The notes under the pieces: generated by a model | Told to the model about the DNA's origin: nothing | The model's input: only the letters and a program-made list of their open reading frames with translations | Database searches by the model: none | Position numbers and translations under genes: made by a program | Source: a virus | Direction: 5' to 3' (one strand) | Virus record (IMG/VR): IMGVR_UViG_3300044613_000080 | Location: 1 to 26,740 of that record | Length of the DNA stretch: 26,740 bases | Shown: piece after piece, positions 14,583 to 22,883 of the stretch | Numbering within the stretch: position 1 is the stretch's first letter | How the letters are laid out: every line of letters starts with the position of its first letter

Positions 14583-15284
14583 TTATAGAACTACCCAGCG
14601 ACTACCGCTAGGAACAGTTACAGTAACTCCACTTGACACAGTGACTGCTCCAACAGATGAAGCTGAATAACCAGTTGGTATTGTGTAGCTTGTTCCAATT
14701 GTCATATTATTTAATACAAGACCATTTATTGCTAATAATGCAGTAGACTTTAGTTCTCCTGTGCTTGGTTTGTATAGTAACTTAGCATTGGATGTGTAGA
14801 TGTTTGTCGCAGTACCTGTCGTTGCGCCTAAGAGTGCAGGGTATACATCTGTAGAAGTAGATGTATCGTTACTGATAGCAGAGCCACCAACAGATGACCA
14901 CGCAACTCCGTTATATCCCTCGAACTCAGAAGTAGTAGAGTTAAAGCGTAACTTACCAGCTACACCTGTAGGTCTTTCACCTGTTGTTCCTGCTGGCATC
15001 TTAATTGCAGAAGTAGCAGTAAATGATGGGTTAGCGTCATCATATTTAACTGTGTCTGCATCGTACCCTTGGACTGTAGAACCAATATCTGTGGTTACTA
15101 CAAGCGTCTTATTGTTAGGGATGCTTGTGCCATTGATCGTGGCTGATCCAGTAACGACTGCTGCTGCGAAAGTAACTGTATCACCAGACTGATATTTGTC
15201 TGTGTTTAGGTTTGTAAAATTCGCATCTACTTCGTTATGGGTTAGCGGAGAGCCTTTTACTGCTCTTGTAACGATAGTAGACAT
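14583..15284 (-). CDS. Tail-fibre protein, proximal module (233 aa)
   Basis: 233 aa. The start STIVTRAVKGSPLTHNEVDA, then NFTNLNTDKYQSGDTVTFA, is a frequent N-terminal region of phage fibres, attaching them to the tail. AGTTGERPTGVAGKLRFNST, then SEFEGYNGVAWSSVGG (about residues 97-132), is the common RFNxxTxxFEGYNGxxW strand motif. The remainder is Ser/Thr/Val-rich, ending in a beta-strand cap VTVPSGSRWVVL. It is the first of several consecutive fibre modules, each small, suggesting that a multi-part fibre is assembled from separate chains. The start has little Shine-Dalgarno and may be coupled to the preceding gene, five bases upstream. Confidence 0.65.
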   Translation of the reverse strand: MSTIVTRAVKGSPLTHNEVDANFTNLNTDKYQSGDTVTFAAAVVTGSATINGTSIPNNKTLVVTTDIGSTVQGYDADTVKYDDANPSFTATSAIKMPAGTTGERPTGVAGKLRFNSTTSEFEGYNGVAWSSVGGSAISNDTSTSTDVYPALLGATTGTATNIYTSNAKLLYKPSTGELKSTALLAINGLVLNNMTIGTSYTIPTGYSASSVGAVTVSSGVTVTVPSGSRWVVL

Positions 15285-15288
15285 GGTA

Positions 15289-15675
15289 TTAAGCCAATGT
15301 TACTGTTACGCTTGCAGATGCAAACTTGAACACATCGCCTGTGTCAATTGCTTTAGAAGCTGTCAATGCTCCATGATAAAGAAGGTTTCCGCTTGTAAGT
15401 GCGTCTAGAATACCAAAGTGAGTAATTGTTCCCCAACTGCTTGTAGCTTGGTCAAATTCAACTGCTGCTGAGTTGGTTGATGCTCCGTTAGATGGCGCAT
15501 TAAATGCCATTGACTTACGCGCATACGCTCCACCAGTACACTCTGTACCAGTTCCAGCATCAGTAGGATCGCTAGTAAACAATCCCACATAAACTGTGGC
15601 TGGTGAAGAATAAGATGTATTTCGTAGAGTTGCGTTAATTAGAGCGTTCTCTAAGTAATTTGACATTGCAGCCAT
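15289..15675 (-). CDS. Small tail structural protein (128 aa)
   Basis: 128 aa. SNYLENALINATLRNTSYSS, then TVYVGLFTSDPTDAGTGTEC, then GAYARKSMAF and ITHFGILDALTSGNLLYHGA match a family found in many phages beside adaptor and fibre genes (pattern NYLEN.L...LRNT.Y..PA..Y..LFT.DP........E..GG.YAR). It is thought to be a virion protein of the tail or fibre connection; the biochemical role is not known. AAGGGC precedes the start, and 9 bases separate it from the adaptor stop. The family pattern is well matched; the structural role is inferred from neighbours. Confidence 0.65.
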   Translation of the reverse strand: MAAMSNYLENALINATLRNTSYSSPATVYVGLFTSDPTDAGTGTECTGGAYARKSMAFNAPSNGASTNSAAVEFDQATSSWGTITHFGILDALTSGNLLYHGALTASKAIDTGDVFKFASASVTVTLA

Positions 15676-15684
15676 ATTTAGCCC

Positions 15685-16305
15685 TTATCGTGATGTGAGT
15701 TTCATTTGTAAAGGAACACCAGAATACTCTGAGTTTTCGTCTGTTGTTCCAATATTTCCAATTGCCCTATCGTATAAAGCTGCCCATGTTTGAATCCGAG
15801 CATCGTTCATAAGATATGGCTCTGCCTCTGCCAATGATGCGTATAACAAAGCATCTGCATAATTAGCCAAGAATACATTTGAAGCATTTGTGCTTGACAG
15901 AACTGTTGGTTTGTAGAAATAAAGCATTTCTAACACATATGCTGTATCTGGAATGGGTGCAAACTGTAGTTCTAATCCAATAACTGTGTAATAGACCGGC
16001 TTGCCTGATTCTTGCGCCCTGGCATCTCTAGTAAATGCACTAGGAGTTAGATAACTAACTGGTACTCGTGGACTGCCTTGGATAAACAAATCACGCATCT
16101 CTAGGAAGTCTGTGGGTAAGCCTACTGTGTTATCTCCACCTGTCATTGTTGCTGTAGCAGACTTGAGCATTAAACGGGTTCTAAGATCGCGCTGTAAACG
16201 AGTTTCTGCCAATGTAATAAAATCAGGAATAACCGAGGTTAAGTCTGATCTGCCAAGATAGCTGGCTACAGTAGTTTTTAGATCGTTGTAGTTTGCAATT
16301 GCCAT
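15685..16305 (-). CDS. Head-tail adaptor, SU10/P22 gp4-like
   Basis: 206 aa. ANYNDLKTTVASYLGRSDLT, then PDFITLAETRLQRDLRTRLM (about residues 24-44), then TDFLEMRDLFIQG and PVSYLTPSAFTRD, form the pattern of the SU10-type adaptor family related to P22 gp4. LQFAPIPDTAYVLEMLYFYK (about 127-146) and NYADALLYASLAEAEPYLMN (about 160-180) are the remaining conserved blocks. The protein attaches as a ring under the portal and starts the tail, giving the hub its binding site. It follows the glycosyltransferase gene closely and precedes the tail modules, the usual order. Confidence is high from several blocks in the right order. Confidence 0.85.
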   Translation of the reverse strand: MAIANYNDLKTTVASYLGRSDLTSVIPDFITLAETRLQRDLRTRLMLKSATATMTGGDNTVGLPTDFLEMRDLFIQGSPRVPVSYLTPSAFTRDARAQESGKPVYYTVIGLELQFAPIPDTAYVLEMLYFYKPTVLSSTNASNVFLANYADALLYASLAEAEPYLMNDARIQTWAALYDRAIGNIGTTDENSEYSGVPLQMKLTSR

Positions 16306-16306
16306 G

Positions 16307-16942
16307 TTATTTCATCTCTATGTTTTGCCAGCCATAAATGTAAGAACCAACATGACCAATCTCCATAGATAAGTCGTGGTCTACCCAAGTGTCAAATCCT
16401 GCATCTTTTGCTTTTATGCAGAAGTAAATATCCTCGCCTAATACTGCTTTCTTTTGTAATGTCTCAAAGAAATAGTATGGCATTTCCATCTTTTTAAATA
16501 CATCTATTTTAACCAATACCACACCACAGCCGATGCCATCTGCGATCTCTATTCCTTTTTTTCCTTTGGAATAGATTGGATACCAATTAACTTTGCCATC
16601 TTCTTCAATCTTGAAGTTCTTGGCTGTTGGTTTAACTGGCTCTGATCGTGTTGTTGCGTTAACTCCAACAATATCTTTGTTGTGCTTTAACAAACGAACT
16701 AAGGCATCTTTAGGAAAACGCATATCACCATCAATAAACATTACATAGTCGCATCTATCTTTAATTGCGGTTTCTACTATGCTGTTGCGTTGGTCGAATA
16801 TGAGCGTTCCCATTGCTGTGTAGAAGTTAAGATCGTGTTTTGTGTTCTTTAGCGTATAAGCTGTCATTGAACAAACATCGAACCCTGTGGCTACTTCCAT
16901 CTGACCGCCGCGAGAAGGTATACATATAGCAATTCTGCTCAT
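16307..16942 (-). CDS. GT2-like glycosyltransferase
   Basis: 211 aa. RIAICIPSRGGQ (about residues 3-14) is the nucleotide-sugar strand of a GT-A fold. DYVMFIDGDMRFPKDAL (about 65-81) carries the DxD metal motif at Asp71/Asp73. GIGCGVVLVKIDVFKKM is the acceptor-side strand and GEDIYFCIKAKDAGFDTWVD includes the GED base motif, with HVG near the end. The enzyme probably transfers a sugar from a nucleotide donor; the acceptor could be phage DNA, a virion protein or host surface glycan. It overlaps the preceding small gene by 4 bases (ATGA) and sits between head and tail genes, an unusual location for sugar metabolism but known in phages. Soluble. Confidence 0.8.
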   Translation of the reverse strand: MSRIAICIPSRGGQMEVATGFDVCSMTAYTLKNTKHDLNFYTAMGTLIFDQRNSIVETAIKDRCDYVMFIDGDMRFPKDALVRLLKHNKDIVGVNATTRSEPVKPTAKNFKIEEDGKVNWYPIYSKGKKGIEIADGIGCGVVLVKIDVFKKMEMPYYFFETLQKKAVLGEDIYFCIKAKDAGFDTWVDHDLSMEIGHVGSYIYGWQNIEMK

Positions 16943-17268
16943 ACGACACCCCCTCTAGTGCGAAACACACGATTATCTGGATCATTTAAGAACTTTTTTA
17001 GTGCTTTTTGATCAAGAATTGCGTATCCACGCATAATGCCCACCTGATTTAGATGGTTAATAATTTCTGTTGGCAAGGTCGCTACATGATTCTTGCGATC
17101 TATTGGGTTATCTCCCCATCCTCTGCCTGTAGGATTATTGTTGTAAGCCTCTTTCGTATAATCTGCAAACTCAGTTAAATCTTGCTGAGAATGGATAACT
17201 AATCCACCTTCTCCGTCATCGTATGCTGTTTTTACTACACCATCTCGAACATCTAGGATTTTCTTCAC
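16939..17268 (-). CDS. Conserved hypothetical protein after capsid gene (109 aa)
   Basis: 109 aa, starting at GTG 17268 with AGGG 8-12 bases upstream. Blocks MKKILDVRDGVVKTAYDDGE, GRGWGDNPIDRKNHVATLPT and NHLNQVGIMRGYAILDQKAL followed by KKFLNDPDN recall a phage protein often placed between head and tail genes, but I know no function. No membrane segments or catalytic motif. A terminator stands immediately upstream and a weak promoter is possible there, so this may be the first gene of the tail transcription unit. Its stop overlaps the glycosyltransferase start. Confidence 0.55.
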   Translation of the reverse strand: MKKILDVRDGVVKTAYDDGEGGLVIHSQQDLTEFADYTKEAYNNNPTGRGWGDNPIDRKNHVATLPTEIINHLNQVGIMRGYAILDQKALKKFLNDPDNRVFRTRGGVV

Positions 17269-17312
17269 AATATTTACCCTATAAAAGTTTCATAAATTAG
17301 GGCAAATCAATT
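17269..17312 (-). promoter_or_regulatory. Weak promoter candidate after the capsid terminator
   Basis: Reading on the minus strand after the terminator, TTGATT (17312-17307) is followed about 18 bases later by TTTTATAGG. This could be a sigma70-type promoter feeding the tail genes that would otherwise be cut off from capsid-region transcription. The match is partial; the main argument is that a terminator lies just before and genes follow. Confidence 0.3.
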
Positions 17313-17314
17313 AG

Positions 17315-17343
17315 AAAAAGGGGATGAGTTTTGCCCATCCCCC
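17315..17343 (-). terminator. Intrinsic terminator after the major capsid gene
   Basis: On the minus strand, GGGGATG (17342-17336) pairs with CATCCCC (17326-17320) around a 9-base loop, and TTTTT (17319-17315) follows at once. This is a textbook rho-independent terminator 26 bases after the capsid stop. A second inverted repeat, ACTTATCT (17353-17360) with AGATAAGT (17372-17379), spans the stop codon itself, perhaps stabilising the 3' end. Confidence 0.85.
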
Positions 17344-17368
17344 TATTCTACAACTTATCTGTTATTTA

Positions 17369-18316
17369 TCAAGATAAGTCAAATGCACCGCCATGAGCTG
17401 CCTCATTGCGAACTTCGAGGGTCAATTCAGCCAAGATTTGTGTCTTGTCTGCATCGCCAACTTTTGCCAATTCGTTAGTTTGGAATGGGCGCAAGTATGC
17501 CAAAGCTGCATACTCAGGATCGAGTACGAGGGCATCACGAGTACGCATAAAGCGGTTAGGAACGATCTGCAATACACCAAAGTCGGACTGATACAAATCA
17601 GCACCGGCTAGGATAGTTGCTTGACCATTGGTAGGTACTTGGTAACGCTGTGCAGCCAAGCCTGTGAAAGCTGAAACTACTTGCTTGAGAGCAGGAGAAA
17701 CAACTAACAAGGAAGGTGTGCCACCGCTTGTAAATACCTTGCTGATAACATTCTTGAGAATGGTCTCAGTAAAGCTACGAGTTGTACCATCGGTACGGGT
17801 AGAAACACCAAGGGTTGCAGGGTCTACACCAGCAGTCGTACCAGACGATTTATCGGTATTGGTCTTGATATAAGACAACAACGAACCCATAACACGAGCT
17901 GTACTATTACTTGTACCAACGGCTTGACCTTGGTTAGCAGTAATGATGGTCTCGATGTCGCGCTTAATTTCAGCAGAAGCTTTAGCCAATTGATAAGCCT
18001 TCTCAGACTTACGACCAGCTTTGTCTACTGCCTCTAGCGTACCAGAGATCATAATGGTCTTACCTACGATCTGTGTGTAGTTACCGAGACGAGATGTTGG
18101 GCTAAGAGTTGCCTCAGAAGCAGTTGCACCTTCAACTAATGCGTTGGTGGTTGTAGCTGCTGCAAGGCTATCTGTCTGCCACTCGTGGTAAACGGCTGTT
18201 GCCTTTGTCTTACCAATAGACGACATGATTGGTGTGTCTGTTGGGGAGATGTTGTAGATCACATCGCTGAGATCTTCACGAGCGCCTACTGCGTCGTAAC
18301 GATTATATGCTGCCAT
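17369..18316 (-). CDS. Major capsid protein, SU10 type
   Basis: 315 aa. NRYDAVGAREDLSDVIYNIS, then PTDTPIMSSIGKTKATAVYH, then EWQTDSLAAA (about residues 5-54) is the opening of the SU10-type major head protein family (HK97 fold). RLGNYTQIVGKTIMISGTLE (about 81-100) and KSEKAYQLAKASAEIKRDIE (about 108-127) form the spine region. GGTPSLLVVSPALKQVVSAF and TILAGADLYQSDFGVLQIVP belong to the axial domain, and RNEAAHGGAFDLS is the C-terminus. It assembles the icosahedral or prolate shell around the scaffold. AAGGAAAT gives a strong ribosome site, and the gene is followed by an intrinsic terminator. Plus-strand frames in this region are shadows of it. Confidence 0.9.
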   Translation of the reverse strand: MAAYNRYDAVGAREDLSDVIYNISPTDTPIMSSIGKTKATAVYHEWQTDSLAAATTTNALVEGATASEATLSPTSRLGNYTQIVGKTIMISGTLEAVDKAGRKSEKAYQLAKASAEIKRDIETIITANQGQAVGTSNSTARVMGSLLSYIKTNTDKSSGTTAGVDPATLGVSTRTDGTTRSFTETILKNVISKVFTSGGTPSLLVVSPALKQVVSAFTGLAAQRYQVPTNGQATILAGADLYQSDFGVLQIVPNRFMRTRDALVLDPEYAALAYLRPFQTNELAKVGDADKTQILAELTLEVRNEAAHGGAFDLS

Positions 18317-18331
18317 GATTTATTTCCTTTA

Positions 18332-19309
18332 TTAAATGAATTTTTCAAAAAGTTTCGCAGCGTCAGTTTTTTTCCCAGTTTTCCTGAGTTGCTGAAACTG
18401 CTTCTTAATTGCTTCTGATTCGGAGTCTCTAGGAGAAGAAGTGCCTGACTTCATAACCTTAGGTGCGTTTTGCACTTTCTTGGTAGCCATGCCTTTATTG
18501 TCCACAAGTTTCCGATACATCATTCCATCGTATAGCGTCTTAACAGCCTTTGGATCATAGATTTGAGCCAAGTCCTCGTCAGTCCAACCTACCGATTTAG
18601 CATAGGCACGAATGTCTTTCTTAATGACTTCGGCTTTTACCTCATCAGCAAAGTCAGGTACTAACTGCTTTAACTGTTCTTTTGCTTGCGACAGATAACT
18701 TTGTAAGGCTTGTTGCTGTTCAACATCACGCTCTTGAGCGATTCGTTGTTGTTCAGCCCTTACTGCCATTATTTGCTTGTCTTTCTCGGCACGCTCTGCG
18801 ATCTTGATTGCATAACCAATCGGATCAGTATCTCTTAGCTCTTGTAGATTTTCCTCAGCATTTTCTTTGTTGAGGATTTGCTCAATTGCTTGTAAGCGTT
18901 GTGAGTAAGTTTCACGCAATTGCTTGGCTTCCTCGATTGCTACTCGTTCTGCTTCTACAGCTTTACGAGTTTCAGCGAGGGCTTGAGTTTTCTTAGTGTA
19001 ATCTGCTGTGCGACTGTAGCCACTCAAAAGTTCATCCTCAGTTACATCAACTTCTTCATTGCCAATTTTGACTCTGAATGTTTTTGTAGGCTGAGTTTCT
19101 TCTTCCTGTTCTACAGTTTCTTCCGAACTTTCATCTTGGTAGTCCTCATCTGAGGCTTCATACTCTACTTCTTCTGAAGTCTCAGGTTCATCAGATTGCG
19201 ATTGGGCTGCTTGAGCCTTCTCCTCTGGTGAGTCCATCAAAGACAAAAATGCGTTAGCTGCATCAGACACACTATGGACACTCCCTTGTGGGTTGGTGTT
19301 TTCACTCAT
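18332..19309 (-). CDS. Scaffolding protein
   Basis: 325 aa, strongly acidic N-terminal half (SEEVEYEASDEDYQDESSEE, residues about 45-72), then a short folded FRVKIGNEEVDVTEDELLSG block. A long coiled coil of Glu/Gln/Arg/Lys follows (about 115-220). The C-terminus is basic and helical (AIKKQFQQLRKTGKKTDAAK, then LFEKFI), the usual coat-binding helix of scaffolds. Position just before the capsid gene is diagnostic. It would form the inner core on which coat protein assembles and leave before or during DNA packaging. No protease motif is seen. AAAGGT lies ahead of the ATG. Confidence 0.85.
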   Translation of the reverse strand: MSENTNPQGSVHSVSDAANAFLSLMDSPEEKAQAAQSQSDEPETSEEVEYEASDEDYQDESSEETVEQEEETQPTKTFRVKIGNEEVDVTEDELLSGYSRTADYTKKTQALAETRKAVEAERVAIEEAKQLRETYSQRLQAIEQILNKENAEENLQELRDTDPIGYAIKIAERAEKDKQIMAVRAEQQRIAQERDVEQQQALQSYLSQAKEQLKQLVPDFADEVKAEVIKKDIRAYAKSVGWTDEDLAQIYDPKAVKTLYDGMMYRKLVDNKGMATKKVQNAPKVMKSGTSSPRDSESEAIKKQFQQLRKTGKKTDAAKLFEKFI

Positions 19310-19329
19310 GTTGTTTACCTTTTAGGTAG

Positions 19330-19560
19330 TTAAAAAATCTTCCACTTCTTGTCTACTATTTGCTTGTCATCTGACACAGCTTGAATAGAAGCAATAAGTT
19401 CGTCTAGCACCTTTAACTTAATAAAGTTTCGTTCCCGAATCTCTATATCGTTATCAGCACTATTAAAAATATTATTCTTGTACAGAGTCCGTTGGTTTTC
19501 CACAAGTTCTAAAAAGAACTCATCGTGTAAATATGCGGATGCTCTTGAACTATCTCTCAT
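19330..19560 (-). CDS. Small portal-scaffold intergenic protein (76 aa)
   Basis: 76 aa, charged, predicted all-helical: SSRASAYLHDEFFLELVENQ, RTLYKNNIFNSADNDIEIRE and NFIKLKVLDELIASIQAVSD. Its start overlaps the portal stop by one base (TAATG), so it is translated with the portal. Proteins of this size and helical character between portal and scaffold are common in podoviruses, without assigned function. A head-assembly helper is plausible; the name is from context only. Confidence 0.55.
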   Translation of the reverse strand: MRDSSRASAYLHDEFFLELVENQRTLYKNNIFNSADNDIEIRERNFIKLKVLDELIASIQAVSDDKQIVDKKWKIF

Positions 19561-21593
19561 TAAATAACATTAGGTATGTTTGCAGTAGGTGATAGTTTAG
19601 CCCCAAGTTGTAGAGCTTTCAACTGTGCCTCGTACTCAAACTCCTGTTGTTTCAAAGCCATTTCCATTTGGAACTTCTCACGCTCCAACTGAATCTGAGC
19701 CTCTGCTTTGGCTCGTGATACTTCGATGTCGCTCATTGCCTTGGCTCTGTCTGCCTCAATCTTAGCCTCTTGTTGTGCTACATAGGCTTGAATTGCAGGA
19801 TCAGGCTGTGCTGGTTGTTGAGCGTTCTGTTGAAGCATTTGCTCAGTCTCAGGTGTAATCTCGGCAAAGAACTCTGTAGAATCTTTGAACCCTGCTGCCT
19901 CAATAAAGCGACCTAATGTCTGCCGGTAGTTTGTCAGACTGACCAATGGATTGGATAGACCAACCTCTCGCAAAATAGCCTCTTGCTTCTCTAATACCAT
20001 AGCGATCATTGCCATCTGTTCTTGTTTGTTTCCTGTACCTAAACCGACATTAATTGAGATGTCAAAGCCATTTGCCCACTCTCTTGGGTCAATCGACACA
20101 TATTTGCCTCTTAAACGCACTACACGAGCTTTATCTTGGTACTTGCATAGTAGGTGTAGGATCTTTTGGAAAAGGTCTTTAACGCCTGTTTCTGCGAATA
20201 CACGAGCGATTAACTCCATCTTGCCTGCTGCTGCGTTTGTAACTGCTGCAACTGCTGTGGCTGTCGTGTTTTGTAGAACATTAGGGTCTAAGCCCTGGCT
20301 AACATCCGATACACCAGTACGCTTTGCCTGTACTCCATCAAGGTACTCTAGGAGTGGGAAAGATTGAGCTGCGGTAGGTGGCACAGTAAGAGGTGTAATC
20401 GCATTGATATTCTTTGTGCGAACAATCCCATTAGCAGTAACTGTTAATAGGTCATCTAGGTTTACTTGCCCTTCTACAATCTGTAGGCGAGGGCTATTGG
20501 TCATGTACATATTGTCAAGAATCTGACGAGTAACTGTAGACTTAATCAACTGCAAGTCCATTGCCCGATCAGCCAGACTTTGACCAAAGAACTTGTGTGG
20601 CATTGGGATTGGGCAGATCGAGCAGAAAGGAACAAAGTCCGCTTCTTCGTTATCTAAGATCTCTTTGCCAGAATAGGTTACTTTACGCAGTTCAGCGATC
20701 CCATCGCCATCCATGTCGCACTTAATATAGCATTCAAATACTTCTACTTCTTGCATTGAGTCATCGACCATGTTCTGATCGTCTGGCTGTTCGCCTTGTG
20801 AAAACCGAGCTACACGCTCTTGGTTATAGGTAATGTCTCCAAATGTAGGAAGAGTCTCAATGATCTTCTTATTGAATCCCATTGCTACTAAGTCTGAGCG
20901 AGTAACCAATCTGCGATGGGCTACGAATGGGCTATCGCCTATAGTTCGTGCTTTCTTAGAGATTAAGAACTCCTCTGGTGGCACATTCTCTACAATAACT
21001 TTGCCATCTTTTTCGGTCTTTTTGATCTTGACATCGTAAGCAAAGACAGGGATTACTGCGCCTATCATTGGATCTACATTCTCTGCTACTTGTCTACTGT
21101 CCTGATTTACTACCTCGATGCCAGGATCAGTTACCAACATCGTTAATTCTTCTTCGGTCAGGTCTTTATAGGACTCCTTCGTTACATCTACCTTCTCATC
21201 CCAATAGACTTTAACAATGCCATTCTTTTGTAGAAGTGCATCCTTAAACCAGTTATGGAATATCAAGACTCCATCGTTATCTCGGCTCATCACCCAATTA
21301 ACATACTCGGTAGCTTGCTTGGCTTTGTCCTCATCGCCTTGGAACTTAGGCTCAAAGCGCACCATCTCGTCAGACTGCGTAAACACTCGTAGGAGCTGTG
21401 GCAATGCACCATCGACTACCTCTGCTACCTCGCCTGTAACGATTTGACTACGACCCTCTACTTCGTTCCCATAGGGGTAACGATTATAGTATTCAATCGC
21501 TTTGCGTCTATCGTCTGTGGTTTCTGTTTCTATGAAACCGATAGCATTGTCGATCTCGGCATCTAGTATGCCTTTTAGTTTGCCTTCATCCAT
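19560..21593 (-). CDS. Portal protein, P22 type
   Basis: 677 aa, near P22 portal size. EYYNRYPYGNEVEGRSQIVT (about residues 49-68) followed by DGALPQLLRVFTQSDEMVRF (about 81-100) is the conserved N-terminal wing. HNWFKDALLQKNGIVKVYWD is the next block. FCSICPIPMPHKFFGQSLAD and LIKSTVTRQILDNMYMTN (about 345-372) form the stem/clip region, followed by GVSDVSQGLDPNVLQNTTAT. The last 100 residues are Gln/Glu/Lys-rich helix (QIQLEREKFQMEMALKQQEF), resembling the barrel helix of P22 portal. Twelve copies form the DNA channel at one head vertex; terminase docks here during packaging. It follows large terminase by 3 bases. The ribosome site is weak, suggesting coupling. Confidence 0.9.
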   Translation of the reverse strand: MDEGKLKGILDAEIDNAIGFIETETTDDRRKAIEYYNRYPYGNEVEGRSQIVTGEVAEVVDGALPQLLRVFTQSDEMVRFEPKFQGDEDKAKQATEYVNWVMSRDNDGVLIFHNWFKDALLQKNGIVKVYWDEKVDVTKESYKDLTEEELTMLVTDPGIEVVNQDSRQVAENVDPMIGAVIPVFAYDVKIKKTEKDGKVIVENVPPEEFLISKKARTIGDSPFVAHRRLVTRSDLVAMGFNKKIIETLPTFGDITYNQERVARFSQGEQPDDQNMVDDSMQEVEVFECYIKCDMDGDGIAELRKVTYSGKEILDNEEADFVPFCSICPIPMPHKFFGQSLADRAMDLQLIKSTVTRQILDNMYMTNSPRLQIVEGQVNLDDLLTVTANGIVRTKNINAITPLTVPPTAAQSFPLLEYLDGVQAKRTGVSDVSQGLDPNVLQNTTATAVAAVTNAAAGKMELIARVFAETGVKDLFQKILHLLCKYQDKARVVRLRGKYVSIDPREWANGFDISINVGLGTGNKQEQMAMIAMVLEKQEAILREVGLSNPLVSLTNYRQTLGRFIEAAGFKDSTEFFAEITPETEQMLQQNAQQPAQPDPAIQAYVAQQEAKIEADRAKAMSDIEVSRAKAEAQIQLEREKFQMEMALKQQEFEYEAQLKALQLGAKLSPTANIPNVI

Positions 21594-21596
21594 GTC

Positions 21597-22883
21597 TTAA
21601 ACTATCCATTTCGTGTTGATCTTAATCGGCTGACCCCAAGTGCTTTCTTGTTCCATTCCTAATGCTAAATAACGAAAGCTGTCGCTGCCATGACTTGCCC
21701 AATCGTGCATTGGCTTGTCAAAAAAGACATTACGCTTTTCATCATAATCGCGCCTATAGTTCCTAAGACAGTCTAGCCCTTGCTTTACCTGTGGCATATT
21801 GAACCAACATCTCGGTAGGAGTCTACGGACTGCCTGAATACCATCATCTACAGAAAGTCTTGGCAGAACCCGAACATCTAGTCCAGCTTCTCTCAACACT
21901 TCCAATCTGCTCTTGCCTGTGCCTAATTCTCTTACTTCTACATCGTGTGGTAGGAGTTGCTCTGCTTTCTCCCACTTGTTATCTTTTAGCCAGTTGACAT
22001 ACCAATCGAGTCCTTGACCATGATTCTCTACATAATCTAGTAGTCTTACTTCTTGTCCTGTTGTTTGTGCCACCCATATTGCTGTGCTATCACCCATGCC
22101 CAAATCCCAAGCCACATAAGTTCTACAGAGATCATCTCTTGTAATGTCGCAAAGTCTACCTTTTTCTTCGAGGTCGTTGATGAGTTTTCCATAGTAACTT
22201 CCCTCTACTGCTGCGTTAAAACTACACTCGAACTCTTGGTTGTACTTATCGTCTCCCATCTCTTTCTTGGCAGACCATAACTCTTGTTCATCTATTAGCT
22301 TTGTTTCGCTTGCCTTAAACTGTAATGCACTCCATCCTTCTTCTTTCCCTGCTCTGTCGAACAAGTCCTTGAAGTGGTTGTTTCCCTTGGGTGTGCCAAT
22401 AAACAAACAAAACCCTTTTCTGTCTGCCAAACTGGGTCTCAGGATCTCGTTCCAAATCTTAGGATTCTGATCGCCAATTTCGTCTAAAACTGATCCGTCA
22501 AAATATTGACCTCTGAGTGAGTCTGGGTTATCTGATCCGTATAACTGTATTCTTCTACCAAAGAAGTCTACCCTTAACTCCGCAATATTGGCTGTTGCAT
22601 CCAATGGTCTACAGAAGTTTGTAAGGTAATCCCAAGCTACTCTCTTTGCCTGGCTATATGTTGGCGCTATATACGCATACCGAGGGTTTGGCTTATCGTT
22701 CTCCATCGCTGCTTTGATTAGCGCATTAAGAGCCTGTACTGTCTTACCCATACGCCTATGTGCCACTACCACTACGAAACGATTGTTCTCCATCGCCTCA
22801 TGGATCTGTAACTGTGGCTCTCTTGGCTTGTAGGGGATGACTACTCTTTTTACTTCGTCATCTGCGTACTCTACTTCTCCCAA
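21597..22883 (-). CDS. Large terminase subunit (ATPase/nuclease)
   Basis: 428 aa. Packaging ATPase: adenine-side PREPQ (residues 20-24), Walker A variant AHRRMGKT (41-48), Walker B VLDE (132-135, with catalytic Glu135), coupling motif GTPKG (163-167). The C-terminal RNase H-like nuclease follows: VAWDLGMGDSTAIW with Asp260 and Asp265, then PHDVEVRELGTGKS, then HDWASHGSDSFRYLALGM, which carries the last acidic pair. The enzyme cuts concatemeric phage DNA and pumps it through the portal. The start overlaps the small terminase by 13 bases. All catalytic positions appear intact, and the length is normal. Confidence 0.93.
   Translation of the reverse strand: MGEVEYADDEVKRVVIPYKPREPQLQIHEAMENNRFVVVVAHRRMGKTVQALNALIKAAMENDKPNPRYAYIAPTYSQAKRVAWDYLTNFCRPLDATANIAELRVDFFGRRIQLYGSDNPDSLRGQYFDGSVLDEIGDQNPKIWNEILRPSLADRKGFCLFIGTPKGNNHFKDLFDRAGKEEGWSALQFKASETKLIDEQELWSAKKEMGDDKYNQEFECSFNAAVEGSYYGKLINDLEEKGRLCDITRDDLCRTYVAWDLGMGDSTAIWVAQTTGQEVRLLDYVENHGQGLDWYVNWLKDNKWEKAEQLLPHDVEVRELGTGKSRLEVLREAGLDVRVLPRLSVDDGIQAVRRLLPRCWFNMPQVKQGLDCLRNYRRDYDEKRNVFFDKPMHDWASHGSDSFRYLALGMEQESTWGQPIKINTKWIV

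Noticed and set aside
14800-15192. Plus-strand frame of 130 codons opposite a fibre gene
   Set aside because: Val/Ala/Pro-rich antisense of a beta-rich fibre; no start signal and no family pattern.
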